Under the pieces are notes generated by a model, which saw only the letters and a program-made list of their open reading frames with translations, searched no databases and had not been told where the DNA came from. 64,000 nt of DNA from Rhizopus arrhizus (taxonomy: Eukaryota > Mucoromycota > Mucoromycetes > Mucorales > Rhizopodaceae): contig JAKZZE010000010.1 of the NCBI GenBank assembly GCA_024220505.1, positions 434,001 to 498,000 on the forward strand, in the 5' to 3' direction. The translations under genes were made by a program, and so were the position numbers. Shown in pieces: positions 1-11,385 of the stretch (position 1 is the first letter of the stretch; each line of letters begins with the position of its first letter).

Positions 1-117
1 CATTCTTTATGATTCGTGCTGACAAGTAAAAATAAAAGCCAGCACGCACTTACCAGGTTGAATTCTACGTCCCTTGCTATAATGATGAAAGATCTGCAAA
101 CTTTCTTGATTGAACAT
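1..117 (-). CDS. 5' exon of an unrecognised gene, cut by the window edge
   Basis: On the minus strand an ATG (117-115) opens a short exon of about 21 codons beginning MFNQESLQIF. It runs into a good splice donor, G|GTAAGTG, after position 54. The rest of the gene lies to the left of the window. The exon is too short to assign a family. It lies downstream of the LMBD1 gene in the same orientation, about 330 bases away. I see an open frame, an ATG and a strong donor; that it is a real gene is inferred. Confidence 0.4.
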
Positions 118-443
118 ATTGTCAATTACTTTAATTGACAATATGGTCCTTAATATATTTTAGCTTCTTTCCTTTTCCTTTTGTTAATGGTACCTGTATT
201 ATTCTTTAAGCGTTTTTACAGAACGAGTACGCATTCCATTCTCATTTGACAAGTTTACGTCTTGAATATGAAAAAAAAACAGGGTTTATCTTATCTTGGT
301 TCTGTATTATTATTTTAATAAAATAAGGAGAAATAAAGAAGACAGACGGTGAGGATTGCCCATAGTTGGGAATACTGTATTGAGAAATATCAAATGGAGC
401 AAATAAAAACGTGTCCACGGATATGTACAAACATCCGCACGAG
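118..443. other. Intergenic: LMBD1 3' end to next gene
   Basis: AT-rich spacer between the LMBD1 stop and the start of the next minus-strand gene. It should hold the LMBD1 3' UTR and the promoter of the left-edge gene. I see no conserved open frame or RNA gene here. Confidence 0.5.
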
Positions 444-2490
444 TTATGTTGCGTGGTAGCTGCTATTTCTTTGAGATAACAAGTTTTCTTCTTCTTCGTC
501 AAGCTCTTGTAAATCATCTTGTGTGCTATTATTTCTTGGTCTTTTAAATAAAGCCACCAAAAATCCAAGACCAAATACAGCCAAAAATATCCACTGTGAA
601 TAATAAAAGAATACACCAAAGAAGGGTGTGTTTACAATGATTTTGTCAATCATTGTGGATGACACAGTGGGTGTACAAATGTCTATCAATTTGCTATTAA
701 TTTCTTTGCTTACTTATTTTTCCTTGTTTACCTGTTGGTCCATAAATATCGCAAGGGACGATCATCTCTTTATTTTCAGTACAATCTCTTACTCCATCAA
801 GGATTGTTTGATTACACTAAAGCATAAATCAGAATAAAACACTACACGTTCTTCGTTTTCTTTTTTTTACATAAACTTGACTTCCAAAATGTGCATAACC
901 AGGGGCAACTGTGGTTGTCATGGTATAATTGAGTGCGAGCAAGCTCAGAGTTAATAATACAGCAGATACAAGTAATGCTTGAGGGGCTGTTGCTCCTTTT
1001 TTGATGCTGTATAAATTAATCCAAAGAAATCGAATGCCAACGTGAACAATACCAGACATGGTTGCCAAGAAGAAATAAACAATCAAACAGACCATGAACA
1101 TGTAGTCAAGTGGAAATATCTTGGACAAGTTAACAAAAATGAAGTTGATAGGATTAAATAGCTTTGGATGATTAATAACATATCCGCATTGACTTCCACA
1201 TATCGCATTAGCAATCTTATCCACTCTATATAACAAAATACATTAGTTAGGATTATTATATAAAGTGACTTACATTGTCATAAATATGGATACAGCAATA
1301 ACTAAAGTTGTGCATAATAATATAACTCCCAATATAATCTTGTATAATGATTAATAACAAACATTTTATTGGTCATAAGGTTACCTCAAAGGGCCGAACT
1401 ATATAAAACACCTTATAGATCGTACTCGATTTGTATTGTTGGATGCTTGTGAGCCTTCTAGAAAGAATTCTAAAATAGAATATAAGTCTCAAAGGGGAAA
1501 AGGATGAGCTCAACATCGCTTACCTTTCTTCATCTTCTAATCGATCAAGTTCTCTTTGCTCTTTCACAGGTACTGACTTATTTCCATACTTGACTTTAAT
1601 AGCTCTCTGTCTTTCTCTAGAGGCAATCAACCTATTTTCCACATCTTCACCCTCTTCCTCTAACCCCTTTTTACCCTTTATCATATCAATTGGTAAAAGG
1701 GATAACCCAGGTGCTGTATAACCAATAAAAACGAGCATTCCAAGAAGAATAAGTGTTGCGAGTATAAAAGATATCGTCTTTTCACCATCTATCAAAGTAT
1801 TAGTAGTTACTCATCTATAGTATCTTATACTTTACAATTCTCTGTCAAGAGTTTCTTGAACCAATCTAAATCGATCTTGGGAGGTTTTGATGTCGGCTTA
1901 AGAAACAGGCCAAAGATCAATAGTAAAATAGATATAATGACAAAGAATGAAGTGTACTTTAATGCGCCATAAATACGATCATTTGATGATTGGTCTTCAT
2001 CATATTCTTCATAAAAGAAATAAGCAAATGGTATCAAAAAGAAGCAAAATATAGTAATCGTGCCATAAAAAGCTGGTCTTAAAGATAAGTACATGTGCTC
2101 TATTCAACTATGCACGGTATATACCGTAATAAACTATCCTAGTCATATTTGTCATCTCAATTAACACTTCTGGTGTTGCCCATTCTCTTTTTGTCCCTGT
2201 TGAAGGATCCACTGTAGCTGAGACTAAGAAGATGTCAACTGACAATAAAGCCAAGGTCGAAAACACCAATCCCAGAGCTAATATTGTTATCAAAGTAGCA
2301 AAGAATTCGGATTCGTATTTCGCTTGGAAATGTCTTGTGAATAATATGCTGAATAGGAACAATGCCTTTTTATGCAAAGAAAAAAAAAGGTATACGTTTC
2401 AGTCGAATGTAAATCATGCAACTTTATCTTTCTTACAACAACTACTGCTCCATATACAGCCCAAGCAACGCTTTCTACTACTACTGTCAT
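444..2490 (-). CDS. LMBRD1: LMBD1-like probable lysosomal cobalamin transporter
   Basis: A multi-pass membrane protein of the LMBR1 family. The animal homologue exports vitamin B12 from lysosomes, so the vacuolar membrane is the expected site here. At least six exons run from ATG 2490 to the stop near 444. Exon 1 (2490-2437) joins exon 2 (2365-2116) at GTAAGA..AAAAG. The 43-nt intron 2115-2073 has a GTGCAT donor. Family landmarks in order: SVDIFLVSA, FCFFLIPFAYFFYEEYDED (acidic loop), a helix followed by LPIDMIKGKKG, then FPLDYMFMVCLIVYFFLATM, GIRFLWINLYSIKKGATAPQ and PGYAHFGSQVY, and the last helix at 640-560 with an acidic tail. All match human LMBD1 in order. The final exon (689-444) is assigned by its CTPT motif and membrane segment. 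Minor splice sites are approximate. Confidence 0.88.
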
Positions 2491-2598
2491 TAGTTCCCCT
2501 TTTATATGTTTTAAAAGGCAAAAAAAAAAAAAAAAAAAGCAAAGAAAACCGTAGGAAATTAATTTTTTCTTATGCGTTTTTCTTTATTTGTACAAAAG

Positions 2599-3558
2599 TT
2601 ATTTATCTTTGTTTTGACTGTTTTCTAATAAGCTTGATATACGTGACATCAAATCAGTATGTTCTGGGTTAGGTTTAATATTATCCTCTGATTGTGGACG
2701 TTCGGTTGGACGACGATTATTACTCTGAGACTTCCACATGTCATCAGCTGTCATAAATGTCGTTCTATTTTTACCATAGCTTGTATAATCTTGTGATTCT
2801 GAGGATTCATAACCGTTCAACATGGCAACAGAAAGTGATGTATTCTTATGTCGAGGTGTCACGATCACTCTTGGTTTTCCTTCTTCATCTATCTCGGCTT
2901 GCTGTACATAGAATGTACGTACTTTTCTATCAACAGCTGTCTTCAAACCCAACGTATGTCTTCTGGGCAAGTACGCAACAACGCCTCCAACGCCAACTGC
3001 ATGGCCTTCTGCACGTCTTAGCATGTTAAGCAAGCGGCCTTCCACAGGATAATCCCATTCCGTTTGATATTCCGAGTAAGTAGGTCCAACCACCCCTTCA
3101 CCCTTATTATCACTGGCCACATTCACCTTGAGATATTCAAACACTTGCTCAGGAACAGCTTCCTTTCTTAAAATCGCTTCCTTAAACTTGGGTGCCTTTT
3201 GCTTTTCAATCGTTTTCAAGAATCGTTGAAACTCTGCAGGGGTCATGCTGGCTATATTATATTGAACATCTTCTGATCGGCTGGTGGGTTTTCGAGAATT
3301 AGGAAAGTTCTCTTTCCAGCGCTTAACAAATAGTACTTTGCTTTCACCAGAGATCCAAGGCGTTTGATGTTCGGCTGTATCTAATGATCTGACAATGACA
3401 TGTGGTGTACGAATGACAGTAGGCAAATTGCGCTTCAGGCCCCAATCACCCAACTTTTTACTGTTTTTGGGTATTTTGTAGACTTGCTCAATTGTTCGAT
3501 CATAAGAAGCCAAACGAGAATGACGCAACAGACTGCCAAAAGACTTATCCATTGCCAA
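2599..3558 (-). CDS. MRP51: Mitochondrial small-subunit ribosomal protein Mrp51
   Basis: A single-exon protein of 319 residues. The N-terminus has the Mrp51 signature: SLLRHSRLASYDR, then GDWGLKRNLP (residues 37-46) and the TAEHQTPW stretch. Mrp51 is a fungal component of the mitoribosomal small subunit, needed for translation of mitochondrial mRNAs. The central part (about 100-260) is conserved-looking and basic. The C-terminus (270-319) is polar and Asn/Ser-rich. The first ATG is followed within two codons by a second (MAMDK), so the start is uncertain by two residues. It lies about 110 bp downstream of the LMBD1 start, in the same orientation, with an A-rich tract between them. Confidence 0.85.
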   Translation of the reverse strand: MAMDKSFGSLLRHSRLASYDRTIEQVYKIPKNSKKLGDWGLKRNLPTVIRTPHVIVRSLDTAEHQTPWISGESKVLFVKRWKENFPNSRKPTSRSEDVQYNIASMTPAEFQRFLKTIEKQKAPKFKEAILRKEAVPEQVFEYLKVNVASDNKGEGVVGPTYSEYQTEWDYPVEGRLLNMLRRAEGHAVGVGGVVAYLPRRHTLGLKTAVDRKVRTFYVQQAEIDEEGKPRVIVTPRHKNTSLSVAMLNGYESSESQDYTSYGKNRTTFMTADDMWKSQSNNRRPTERPQSEDNIKPNPEHTDLMSRISSLLENSQNKDK

Positions 3559-4892
3559 TCAATAAAAATAGGTAATGTAACAATAAGAAAAAAAGGGCAA
3601 AAAAAATAGGCAAGGGCACTTTAGGCTTTAAAACTCAGAGAAAGCTATTTGACACTGTGTTAAACTTAGATCATACAAAAGATTACAGTTTCATAAAAAG
3701 GTTAGCTGTCACAGCAACAAGATTGAAGAGAAATATAACCTTAATTCCTTTATATCAATAGTGTTCATGGCTCCAATTTGTGAATAATTAAAACAAACTG
3801 CTGTTTTAAAAGCTATAATTTGCTTATTTACCCTTTTTCAATTGTCGATGGCTCCACTTCGACTCTGGATGCGATTATAGCTCTTCCAGAACGTGCTTTT
3901 ACCTTCAATTTACATAAAATTTTTTGGCTCATTTCTCTTTATACCTTTCAAAACCGTGTAACATGATAGAATTACGTTAAATCTCAATAACCCTACGCAA
4001 GACTAGATCAAGGAGTTGCTTGAGCTCGGTAAGCGACTCAAAGAAAGAAATAACAGACTGATAGAGTACTAAAAGCAATTAATGTGTCATCAATAGATTT
4101 TCCATTGAACAAAGCATGAATTCTGACCGTTTGGCTGCTATTCAACACTACCAGACACGGAATAAAGTAAGCCCAAAGGTAATGAAGCTTACTCAATAAA
4201 CAAATTGCTCGTCTAAAAGGAGAAGTTACAATCAAGCATAGTCGGGATGTGTTAAATGGTGTTGAAACAAGATAAACACTTCTTTATCTCTTGATTGTAA
4301 TCCTGAAAGGTTTGTGGGATACCTTGTAGATTGCCAAAATTCTTTATAGGTCAATTTGCAAACTAATTAGAGATTGAACCTTGATACTTTCGAATAATAC
4401 TAACACTCTTCTCCTGAACAATAGCATCAAGAAAAAAAAATGGGTCAACATATTTTTAAATAAAAACAGGAAAGATAATTATACCCAGAATTAAGGTGAT
4501 GCCAGTAATTTTTCATAGGAACTACCAATAATAGGATAAAACCAAAGCCTTAAATAGGACCTAAAAAAAACCTAGATTGAAGATTGAAAATCCACAGATT
4601 AGCGCCGTAAGCATTGTATTATCATATTTCTTCATACATGAATATTTTACTTTTATTTATAAGATAAACAAAGGGGCACACATCTGAAAGTGGTATGAAC
4701 TAAAAGGAACAAAGCGTACTAACTTACATGTCAGTCGAGACGAGTCTGTCCCACTGTATCATTATAGCAACACTTTTTATTCTGTTCATCGGAGATCAAT
4801 TTTACTTACAATCAATTTATTAATATGAAGCTTTAATTTCATTTCTTTTTTTTTTGAAACTTTCTCTTTTATTTACTTCTTCGGCTTAAACT
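3559..4892. other. Intergenic, 1.3 kb
   Basis: AT-rich spacer between the 5' ends of MRP51 (minus) and the coiled-coil gene (plus), so it holds both promoters. Short open frames here have no family resemblance and no splice context. A T-run (4845-4855) and pyrimidine-rich sequence lie just before the ATG at 4893, as is common upstream of genes in this window. Confidence 0.5.
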
Positions 4893-6217
4893 ATGGCAGA
4901 TATTAACCGACTCTCTATGCAAAACACACCATCTAAACTACCTCTTCCTCCTCCAGTACCAGAACCTTCTACATCAAAAGGAATGAACAGGTCAAAAACA
5001 GTTCGTAATTTGAATTCAGCAGGCAATAAAATGAAAGGTTTATTCAAACCAAAAGAAAAATCGAAAAAAGGGGAAGAAAGACCAGCGATAAAGACCTCAA
5101 AATCTTATGGCCCTGGAGATTATGTCATTTATGAAGAGTTCCAAATCCGTAAAAAATAACTGCATATAGACTTCTCCTTTTTTTGCCCTTTTTCTTTGTT
5201 TTCTAACTTTCTCTCTCTCTCTTTATAGCAGAGACAATGCCACCTGTCAATATCGAACAACAAGTTAATCCAGAAGATGAACAATTACAACAGGAGCTAG
5301 AACAGCTCAATGAACTTATTGCCCTGAGAGCATCAGAAATTGAGACAGAGAAAGCAAGAAAAGAAAAATTACAAGTCGAATTAGCAGAAGCACAAAGGAT
5401 ATATAAGGAAAGAGAAGTGGAATACTCTGCTATTGAACAAAGCTTTTTTGAACACACACGTACTATTCGAGCCACAGATGACGATCTTTCCACCATTCGC
5501 GATTCTTTCAAATTACTGAAGTACTCGATTGCTCGTCTCATCATGACCCTCAGTAAAAAGGCAGATAAAGCCAAGGCAGCAGATAAATTTTGCAAGACCT
5601 GGCCACACCTCCGTATCTTGGAAGCACCCGATGCTGAATTAGAATCTTCTTTGGTCAACTTGCTATCAGAAAAACTCGTTCACGAACACTTGGTGACATC
5701 CATCTTTAATGTCCCTGTCTATCCTGGCCTCAAGGTCAATGAGGCTTATGATGCACTTTTCCACTGGCTTCAAGCTCATTCATCTCAATTCTCTGTACGT
5801 TTACGTCAGCAAATGGCCTCCGTCATTGCTAAAAGTGGTAAAGAGAGCGATATTCAGCAAATGGCTATTAAAGAAAAGCAAAGGATAGCAACCAAGATTT
5901 ATGATGACTTGGCCGATATTTATCATCCTTTCTTACGAGAAAATGATGCAGCAGTAGAGGATGAAAAGAGTTATTTTAACAAGATCTGTGATATTGTGGA
6001 AAAGACACTCAAGTTAGCTATTGCTATCAGAGGACAAGACGTGGAGATTACGACTGTGGCAATTGAAGAAGGAAAACAAGAGTTTGAAGAGGAAACAATG
6101 ACAGAAGTGAAGGGTAGAACAAGTGGTGTTGTTCGATTTTCTATATGCCCTACATTTATAGGTGGTGATAGAGAACATGGTTTTCTTGAAAAGGGCAAAG
6201 TGGTTGTTTCTAATTAA
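4893..6217 (+). CDS. Coiled-coil protein of unknown function
   Basis: Two exons, 4893-5148 and 5229-6217, give about 414 residues. The intron (GTAAAA..CTAAC..TTTATAG) has a clear branch-point-like CTAAC and a pyrimidine-rich tract, and it joins the two frames in phase. The N-terminus is basic and Pro/Ser-rich (PLPPPVPEP, then RSKTVRNL and a KPKEKSKKG block). After GPGDYVIYEEFQI comes a glutamate/glutamine-rich coiled coil (about residues 95-175) and an alpha-helical region up to about 330. It ends with a short beta-like tail containing CPTFIGGDREHGF. I do not recognise the family. The length, single clean intron and codon structure support a real gene. Confidence 0.75.
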
Positions 6218-6322
6218 TATCTCCTCTACTATTTAATAAAATGGAACACACACAATTCATTGTTAGCAATATCAATTCATAGTATGTCATCTAACCATTT
6301 ATGGAACTAAAAAGTCTAACAC

Positions 6323-6368
<46 letters not shown>

Positions 6369-6583
6369 AGAAAATCCTTTCTAGATTTCAATGCATCATA
6401 TATAGGGGCAGCTGTCTGATTCTAAAAACGCTCCCTTTTGGCGTATATGTTTAATTAAAAAATCACGAAAGGGTAGTTTACAAGATCACAAACATTTTAT
6501 GAATGCCTTCTACAACACAGAACACATAAAAGCTTATGACAAGTAATTTAAACAAGTCTGAAATTCATATTCCAAAAATGGTA
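6218..6583. other. Convergent intergenic region with a 39-nt A tract
   Basis: Spacer between two converging 3' ends. It contains an uninterrupted run of 39 A (6328-6366). Similar shorter A or T tracts sit at 2519-2538, 8455-8484, 14908-14931, 43978-44008, 35205-35233 and 62879-62903, so this looks like a general feature of intergenic DNA here. Nothing else is seen. Confidence 0.6.
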
Positions 6584-8427
6584 TTAATGATTATAATAAG
6601 TATTACAAATATTTGATATATAAAAGAATAATATGGGAACAGCAAAAACAGCAACGAATCCGATCCCTGAGTAGACAATAAGCTTTGTAACAATATCAAC
6701 ATCATATCTAAGTGGTGTATCCTCAAACACTGACTGCGAAACAGGATCTACTGTTTCTTCTTTTTCTAAAGGTCTTCCTCTGTAAGCTAATCTGTTCCTT
6801 GCTTGAGCCTTTCCAACATACTCATGATCTGATATATTGCTTGATATTGAGTGAAAGTCCAAGACTGAAGGAACAGAACGAATACTTTCTCTACGTAAGT
6901 TCTTGTACGTCCTAAACATAGCAATTTAGTTATCAATCCTTATATTTTATTATATACTTACCTTGCACCAATTTCAAATTTACGGTGTGGAAGATTAAAT
7001 ACACGATAAATAGGAGGTAAAATGTAATAACACAATTTTTTACACACAATACGCCAAATAAATAAACAAGCAACACCTATGTACACAATTAGGGTTATAT
7101 TTTTCAAGGGAGTTAGAAACCATCTTACCTGCCACTAGTTTTACAAATAGTAGTAAGGTAGCCAAAGGACTCATGTCATTAGAGATGACAGAGGATAACA
7201 GTCCTGCTTGGCAATAATCGACTTGGTTACACAACCAACTTCCTGGCATGAGACCAAGAAGAACACCCGTAAAGCAAACGCTACACATAAATTGAGCTCC
7301 TCTACTTTAATTTTTCTTTTAAATAACTTACCTGTCTTCAAAGCATGGGCATCTTTCTATTGGATCAGGGCTTGTGATTCAATATTAGTACTTTAGCAAA
7401 AAAAGATTAGCTTATTACTCTCTTCACTTACTGTAGTGATACAAGCATTAAACAAATTGGAATACACAGAAACACTGCATGAAAAAAGAATAAGCATAGT
7501 TTTTCTTTATGAGTAATTTTCAATACCCCAATATGAATCGCTTGTAAATAAGGAATCAAAACTACTTTTAAAATTCCATTGAATCCAATAGACCAAATAA
7601 GCCAAGATTGTTCCTCCCACACAATCTAATGAAATACATAAGCATTTACCTTATACATTAAATACTAGCTATACCTGTCAACGAATGCATTCCACAATAG
7701 AGCCTTCCAAATACGACACTAATTGCATAAAAGGAACAAGCAAGAATAGATACAAGTCTTGCTGGTGATTCAGGGGTAAATTTTTCACATGCTATGGAAA
7801 TAAAGAAAAGAGCGACGGAGACTGAATTAGTCGAATGAGTCGAAGGAAATCCATACTCTAAGGCTACAGAAGGTGACATTGTCAATCGATGAACAGGTGG
7901 TGAAAATGGTCTAGGAAGACATAAAAGATCCTATGCCGCTATTAATTTTTTGTGTATCTAGCTTTTTAGGTGTACCTTTAAAAATCCAGACCAAAATACA
8001 CCAGAAGCTGTCAGGATACATACACTACACAAATACAAATCAGCCCTCTTTTTCACTGTCGAGTTTATGCTTTTTCTTGTTTTACTTTCTACCAAGTTCT
8101 GCATTACCAAACCAAATAAGAATTGGTAAAAATACCATAAAAAAGGTATGTGTTCCTAAATTAGCCATCCATACAAAATAATGATCAAGCACACTGTGAC
8201 GAATGTGTTTCTAAAAAAGAAGTGTCATTCACAAATATATTTTCTATAAACAGCTTTCATGGAAATACCTGCATAGAGGCTAGAATGGGTGTTTCACGAC
8301 GAATAAAAGGTAGTAATTTATTTCTTAGATTGGCTCTCCATCCCTTAAATGCTGTATTATAAAAACTGTCATCGTAAGTGCCTACGTCAATATCTACTTC
8401 AGCAGGTCGAAATTCCCTCTTTATCAT
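6584..8427 (-). CDS. LCB3: Sphingoid-base-phosphate phosphatase (PAP2 family, Lcb3-like)
   Basis: A multi-exon gene from ATG 8427 (MIKREFRPAEVDIDVGTYDD) to the stop at 6584. The PAP2 phosphatase motifs are visible: LPRPFSPPVHRL (motif 1, from about 7935), EYGFPSTHSTNS (motif 2, 7855-7820) and GRLYCGMHSLTGI (motif 3, about 7705). The spacing and the PSTHS / YCGMH wording are those of long-chain-base-1-phosphate phosphatases (yeast Lcb3/Ysr3, animal SGPP). These are ER membrane enzymes that dephosphorylate dihydrosphingosine-1-phosphate or phytosphingosine-1-phosphate. Several hydrophobic segments flank the motifs. The last exon (about 6912-6584) encodes a charged linker and one final helix before the C-terminus. 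Internal splice sites are not all resolved. Confidence 0.85.
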
Positions 8428-8452
8428 TTATATAAAATAAAAAGAAAACAAA

Positions 8453-8485
<33 letters not shown>

Positions 8486-11048
8486 TAAAGCCCAGTAGAG
8501 GTTTTAAGTCAGCTTCTAAATACATCATGCTTGTATATGAATGGCTCACTTCTCTTCCTTATACAGAGCTCTTTCAAATTATAAACAAATACTATCTAAG
8601 CTTGACTCTTGTTATTTGTATATAACTACGTTTGTACTTAACTTCTAATCATTGAATATAATTAAAGCTCATATGAACCGTGACACCAATTGTTACAATA
8701 CAATGTCAACCTGTATTGACAGATTGGGAAGACTCTATAAGTCATTGTAAAACTTGTCTAAATGTTCAAGCTATACTTAATACATTGTGGTCTATTTAAA
8801 TATATGAATAAAAAAGAGTTTTTATTTTCCTCAAGTGGGATCTGAAATCAAAATCATATTACTACTTGCAAATAAAGTCATTGAAACTTTATCGCCTATA
8901 CAGAAGTAAATACAGCATCAATAGTATAAACTATAATGATTTCTTATTAGTTATTGAACAACTGCTTACCCTTTTTTAATTGAACTAAATAAAAATTAGA
9001 TTTCATGGATGATCCCCTGTGATAATATAATCGGTAAAGAGTTTTTTAGACACATAAATTGTGTTGAATATATACATATTCATAATTCCGTTCTTCAAAC
9101 TGCTTTAAGCTTTTTTTTTAAAAACTTTAACTTTTTCACGGACAAAATTGAAATAAAATATGAAAAATGGGATGAATATATAAAAAACTAGTAACCTTTG
9201 AAGGCTTCAGCTACTTTGCATTTACAGAACTATTTACTCAACTTGAAATATCAATGGTTGAGCTGCAGTACAATAAACGTCTTGATACTTTCATTAAAAT
9301 GAATAATGATTATTCAAATTTTGCGAGAAGTCAGAAAAATGAATTGCCATTGATTTGCAATAAAATGTTTCTTGCTTGAAAAATTTCCAATAGTGTTTAA
9401 ATAGACATAAGATGAACATTTGGGTCTTTGATAAGGAGGTTCTGTTGCATGTCGCTGAATAATATGTACAGAAAATTTTTGAGATAAGCATCTTAATAGA
9501 AAGATTGGACTAACATGATGTTTGCCTGCTGTCCAAAGCTCTAGCCTAATCAATACTTTATGTAGTACCAAAAGAATTTTATTTCATTCCACCTATCCCA
9601 GTTGTTCTCTGATGATTAAGCTAAGACTGAATAGATTTTGATTCTTAGGTTTATCATGAGTAGCATGAAGTGGAAACAAAATCTCATATTCTTAACTCGT
9701 AAAAGCAATCAAATTCAATGTCATTTAAAACACAATAATCTATATCAAACTTACAGCAAATAGGGCATGCTATTTTTTTTCTATTCTTGAGAAGCTCTAA
9801 GAATCTTTAGAAGAGAGGGCTTGATTAAAATTAACTTACTAATCAACAGAGACATCATTTCTAACTACTCTGCTTGATAACCATTTCCCGAAAGCATAAA
9901 GTACAGACGTGGGCAAACAAGCTTGCTTGGATGCTGTTGTTATTTGCATTTGTCTCTGTGGTTACTAATAATCTTTCTTTCGTATAGCACAAAAAAATTG
10001 GATGTCTAACTAGTCAAGTGATAACAACTTATGGCAAGCAATATTAGGTGCCTTAAATATTTAAAACTGTATACATCAAATAGAGGATCTAATTAAGACT
10101 GGATTTGTATAATCAAGCACTTTTTAGATTCAGAATTTCTTGCCAGATAACGAGAAAGAAGACAAACTAGCCCTACAGTAGGGGAGAAAGATAATAAAGT
10201 TGACGAGAATAAAGTTGACGACATTTATAAAAAAAAATAGATGTGCGAATTTAGCGCAATTTAAAACTAATAATATTTTGAAGTACATTCGTCAAACATA
10301 CCTTACATTCAGCATGATATATGCGATTAAATAGGGTTAAGTACACTATGCTATCAAGTTTAGCTTAAATAGCATCAGAACATCTGTGTTGTGAATGAAT
10401 CATTCGTGTCGAGGCTTAGAATTTCAATCTCTATATAATGCCATTCATGCCTTGTTTAAAAAAGAAATTAAATAGCCAATGCATATCTGCAAAGCTTATT
10501 TTTTTAACCCCAGTAACTTACAGACTGAATTCTTTAATCTTTCTGTATGATTAAAAGCTAGTTTAAGGAGGAGGGGGGGTTTCTGTCTTTTCTTAATTCG
10601 TATGTTCAGGAGTAAAGATGAATACCAATGATGCCAAGTTATTGAGAGGGAAAAGATCAATGTTTACTACTGTAGATAATAAAAGCCCTCTTTTTGCATA
10701 CATATGAAATCACCAATGCTGTCAACACACATTGTAGCCGATAAGTGAACTAGACTATAAAGAAAACAATAGAAAGCCTACAGATATTTATCAAAAGTAA
10801 TAAAAGAGGTTAATACCTTATACTCCCGCTTCCAATTTGACCGTATCTTTTCTTATTCCCCTTATTCCCCTTATTTTCTATCAATGTGTGTAAACAATCA
10901 TGTATGTTTATTTTGAATCTTTTTTTTTTAGCTTTCTTTTTATGTAAAAAGTGTCAGTCATAATATAAATATAATTTAGTATATAAACACCTATTTTTCT
11001 TTTCTTTTTATTTTCTTTTTCTTTTTTTTTTTCTTGCTTAAAGGGGAA
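8428..11048. other. Gene-poor intergenic region, 2.6 kb
   Basis: AT-rich DNA between two diverging genes. It contains a T30 tract (8455-8484), just upstream of the phosphatase start, and a short direct repeat AATAAAGTTGACGA near 10192 and 10207. A TATA-like AGTATATAAACACC (about 10978) is followed by a pyrimidine-rich stretch leading into the small gene at 11049. The open frames at 9009-9191 and 9294-9571 have no recognisable content. I see no RNA gene. Confidence 0.5.
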
Positions 11049-11294
11049 ATGCTTTCTGTTCTTCCAGTCGATAAATATCCTGCCACTTGTGAATTATGTG
11101 GTGAATGGATGCCTAAACATGCTGTAATTATTATGCTATAGTTTTATTGTTATTTTTAATCATATTTATAATAGAAATCTTGTCCTCGTAATGGTGTACA
11201 TCCTTCCCAGTGGAACACTATTGAAATAGATATAAAAGAGAACGAAGAGGAAATTACAATTTATTTATATTTTATTTTTAATACCAATATATAA
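11049..11294 (+). CDS. Small Cys/His protein, possible zinc binder (64 residues)
   Basis: Exon 1 (11049-11123) and exon 2 (11175-11294) are joined by a 51-nt intron (GTAATT..ATAATAG) that keeps phase. The product has about 64 residues. It contains CELCGEWMPKHAKSCPRN, that is C-x2-C-x6-H-x3-C, a compact zinc-ribbon-like arrangement. A TATA-like AGTATATAAACACC lies about 70 bp upstream, followed by a T/C-rich tract, the promoter style of this window. The C-terminal residues are hydrophobic, and the true stop or polyadenylation site may differ. It converges on RTP1 with fewer than 100 bp between stops. The function is unknown; zinc binding is inferred from the Cys/His spacing. Confidence 0.5.
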
Positions 11295-11385
11295 ATGTAC
11301 AACATTATTATTCATGTATAAACACACTCACATAATCTATCAAGCGCGCACATTTTTGCATCAATAAATACAACTATTTGACACA

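Noticed and set aside
242..619. 125-codon minus-strand frame overlapping the LMBD1 3' end
   Set aside because: A different frame across the same stretch carries the LMBD1 final helix and tail.
2232..2672. 146-codon plus-strand frame
   Set aside because: Antisense to LMBD1 exons and running through the A-tract; low-complexity lysines.
6328..6366. A39 tract as the tail of a retrocopy
   Set aside because: No target-site duplication or coding relic precedes it; homopolymer tracts are common between genes here.
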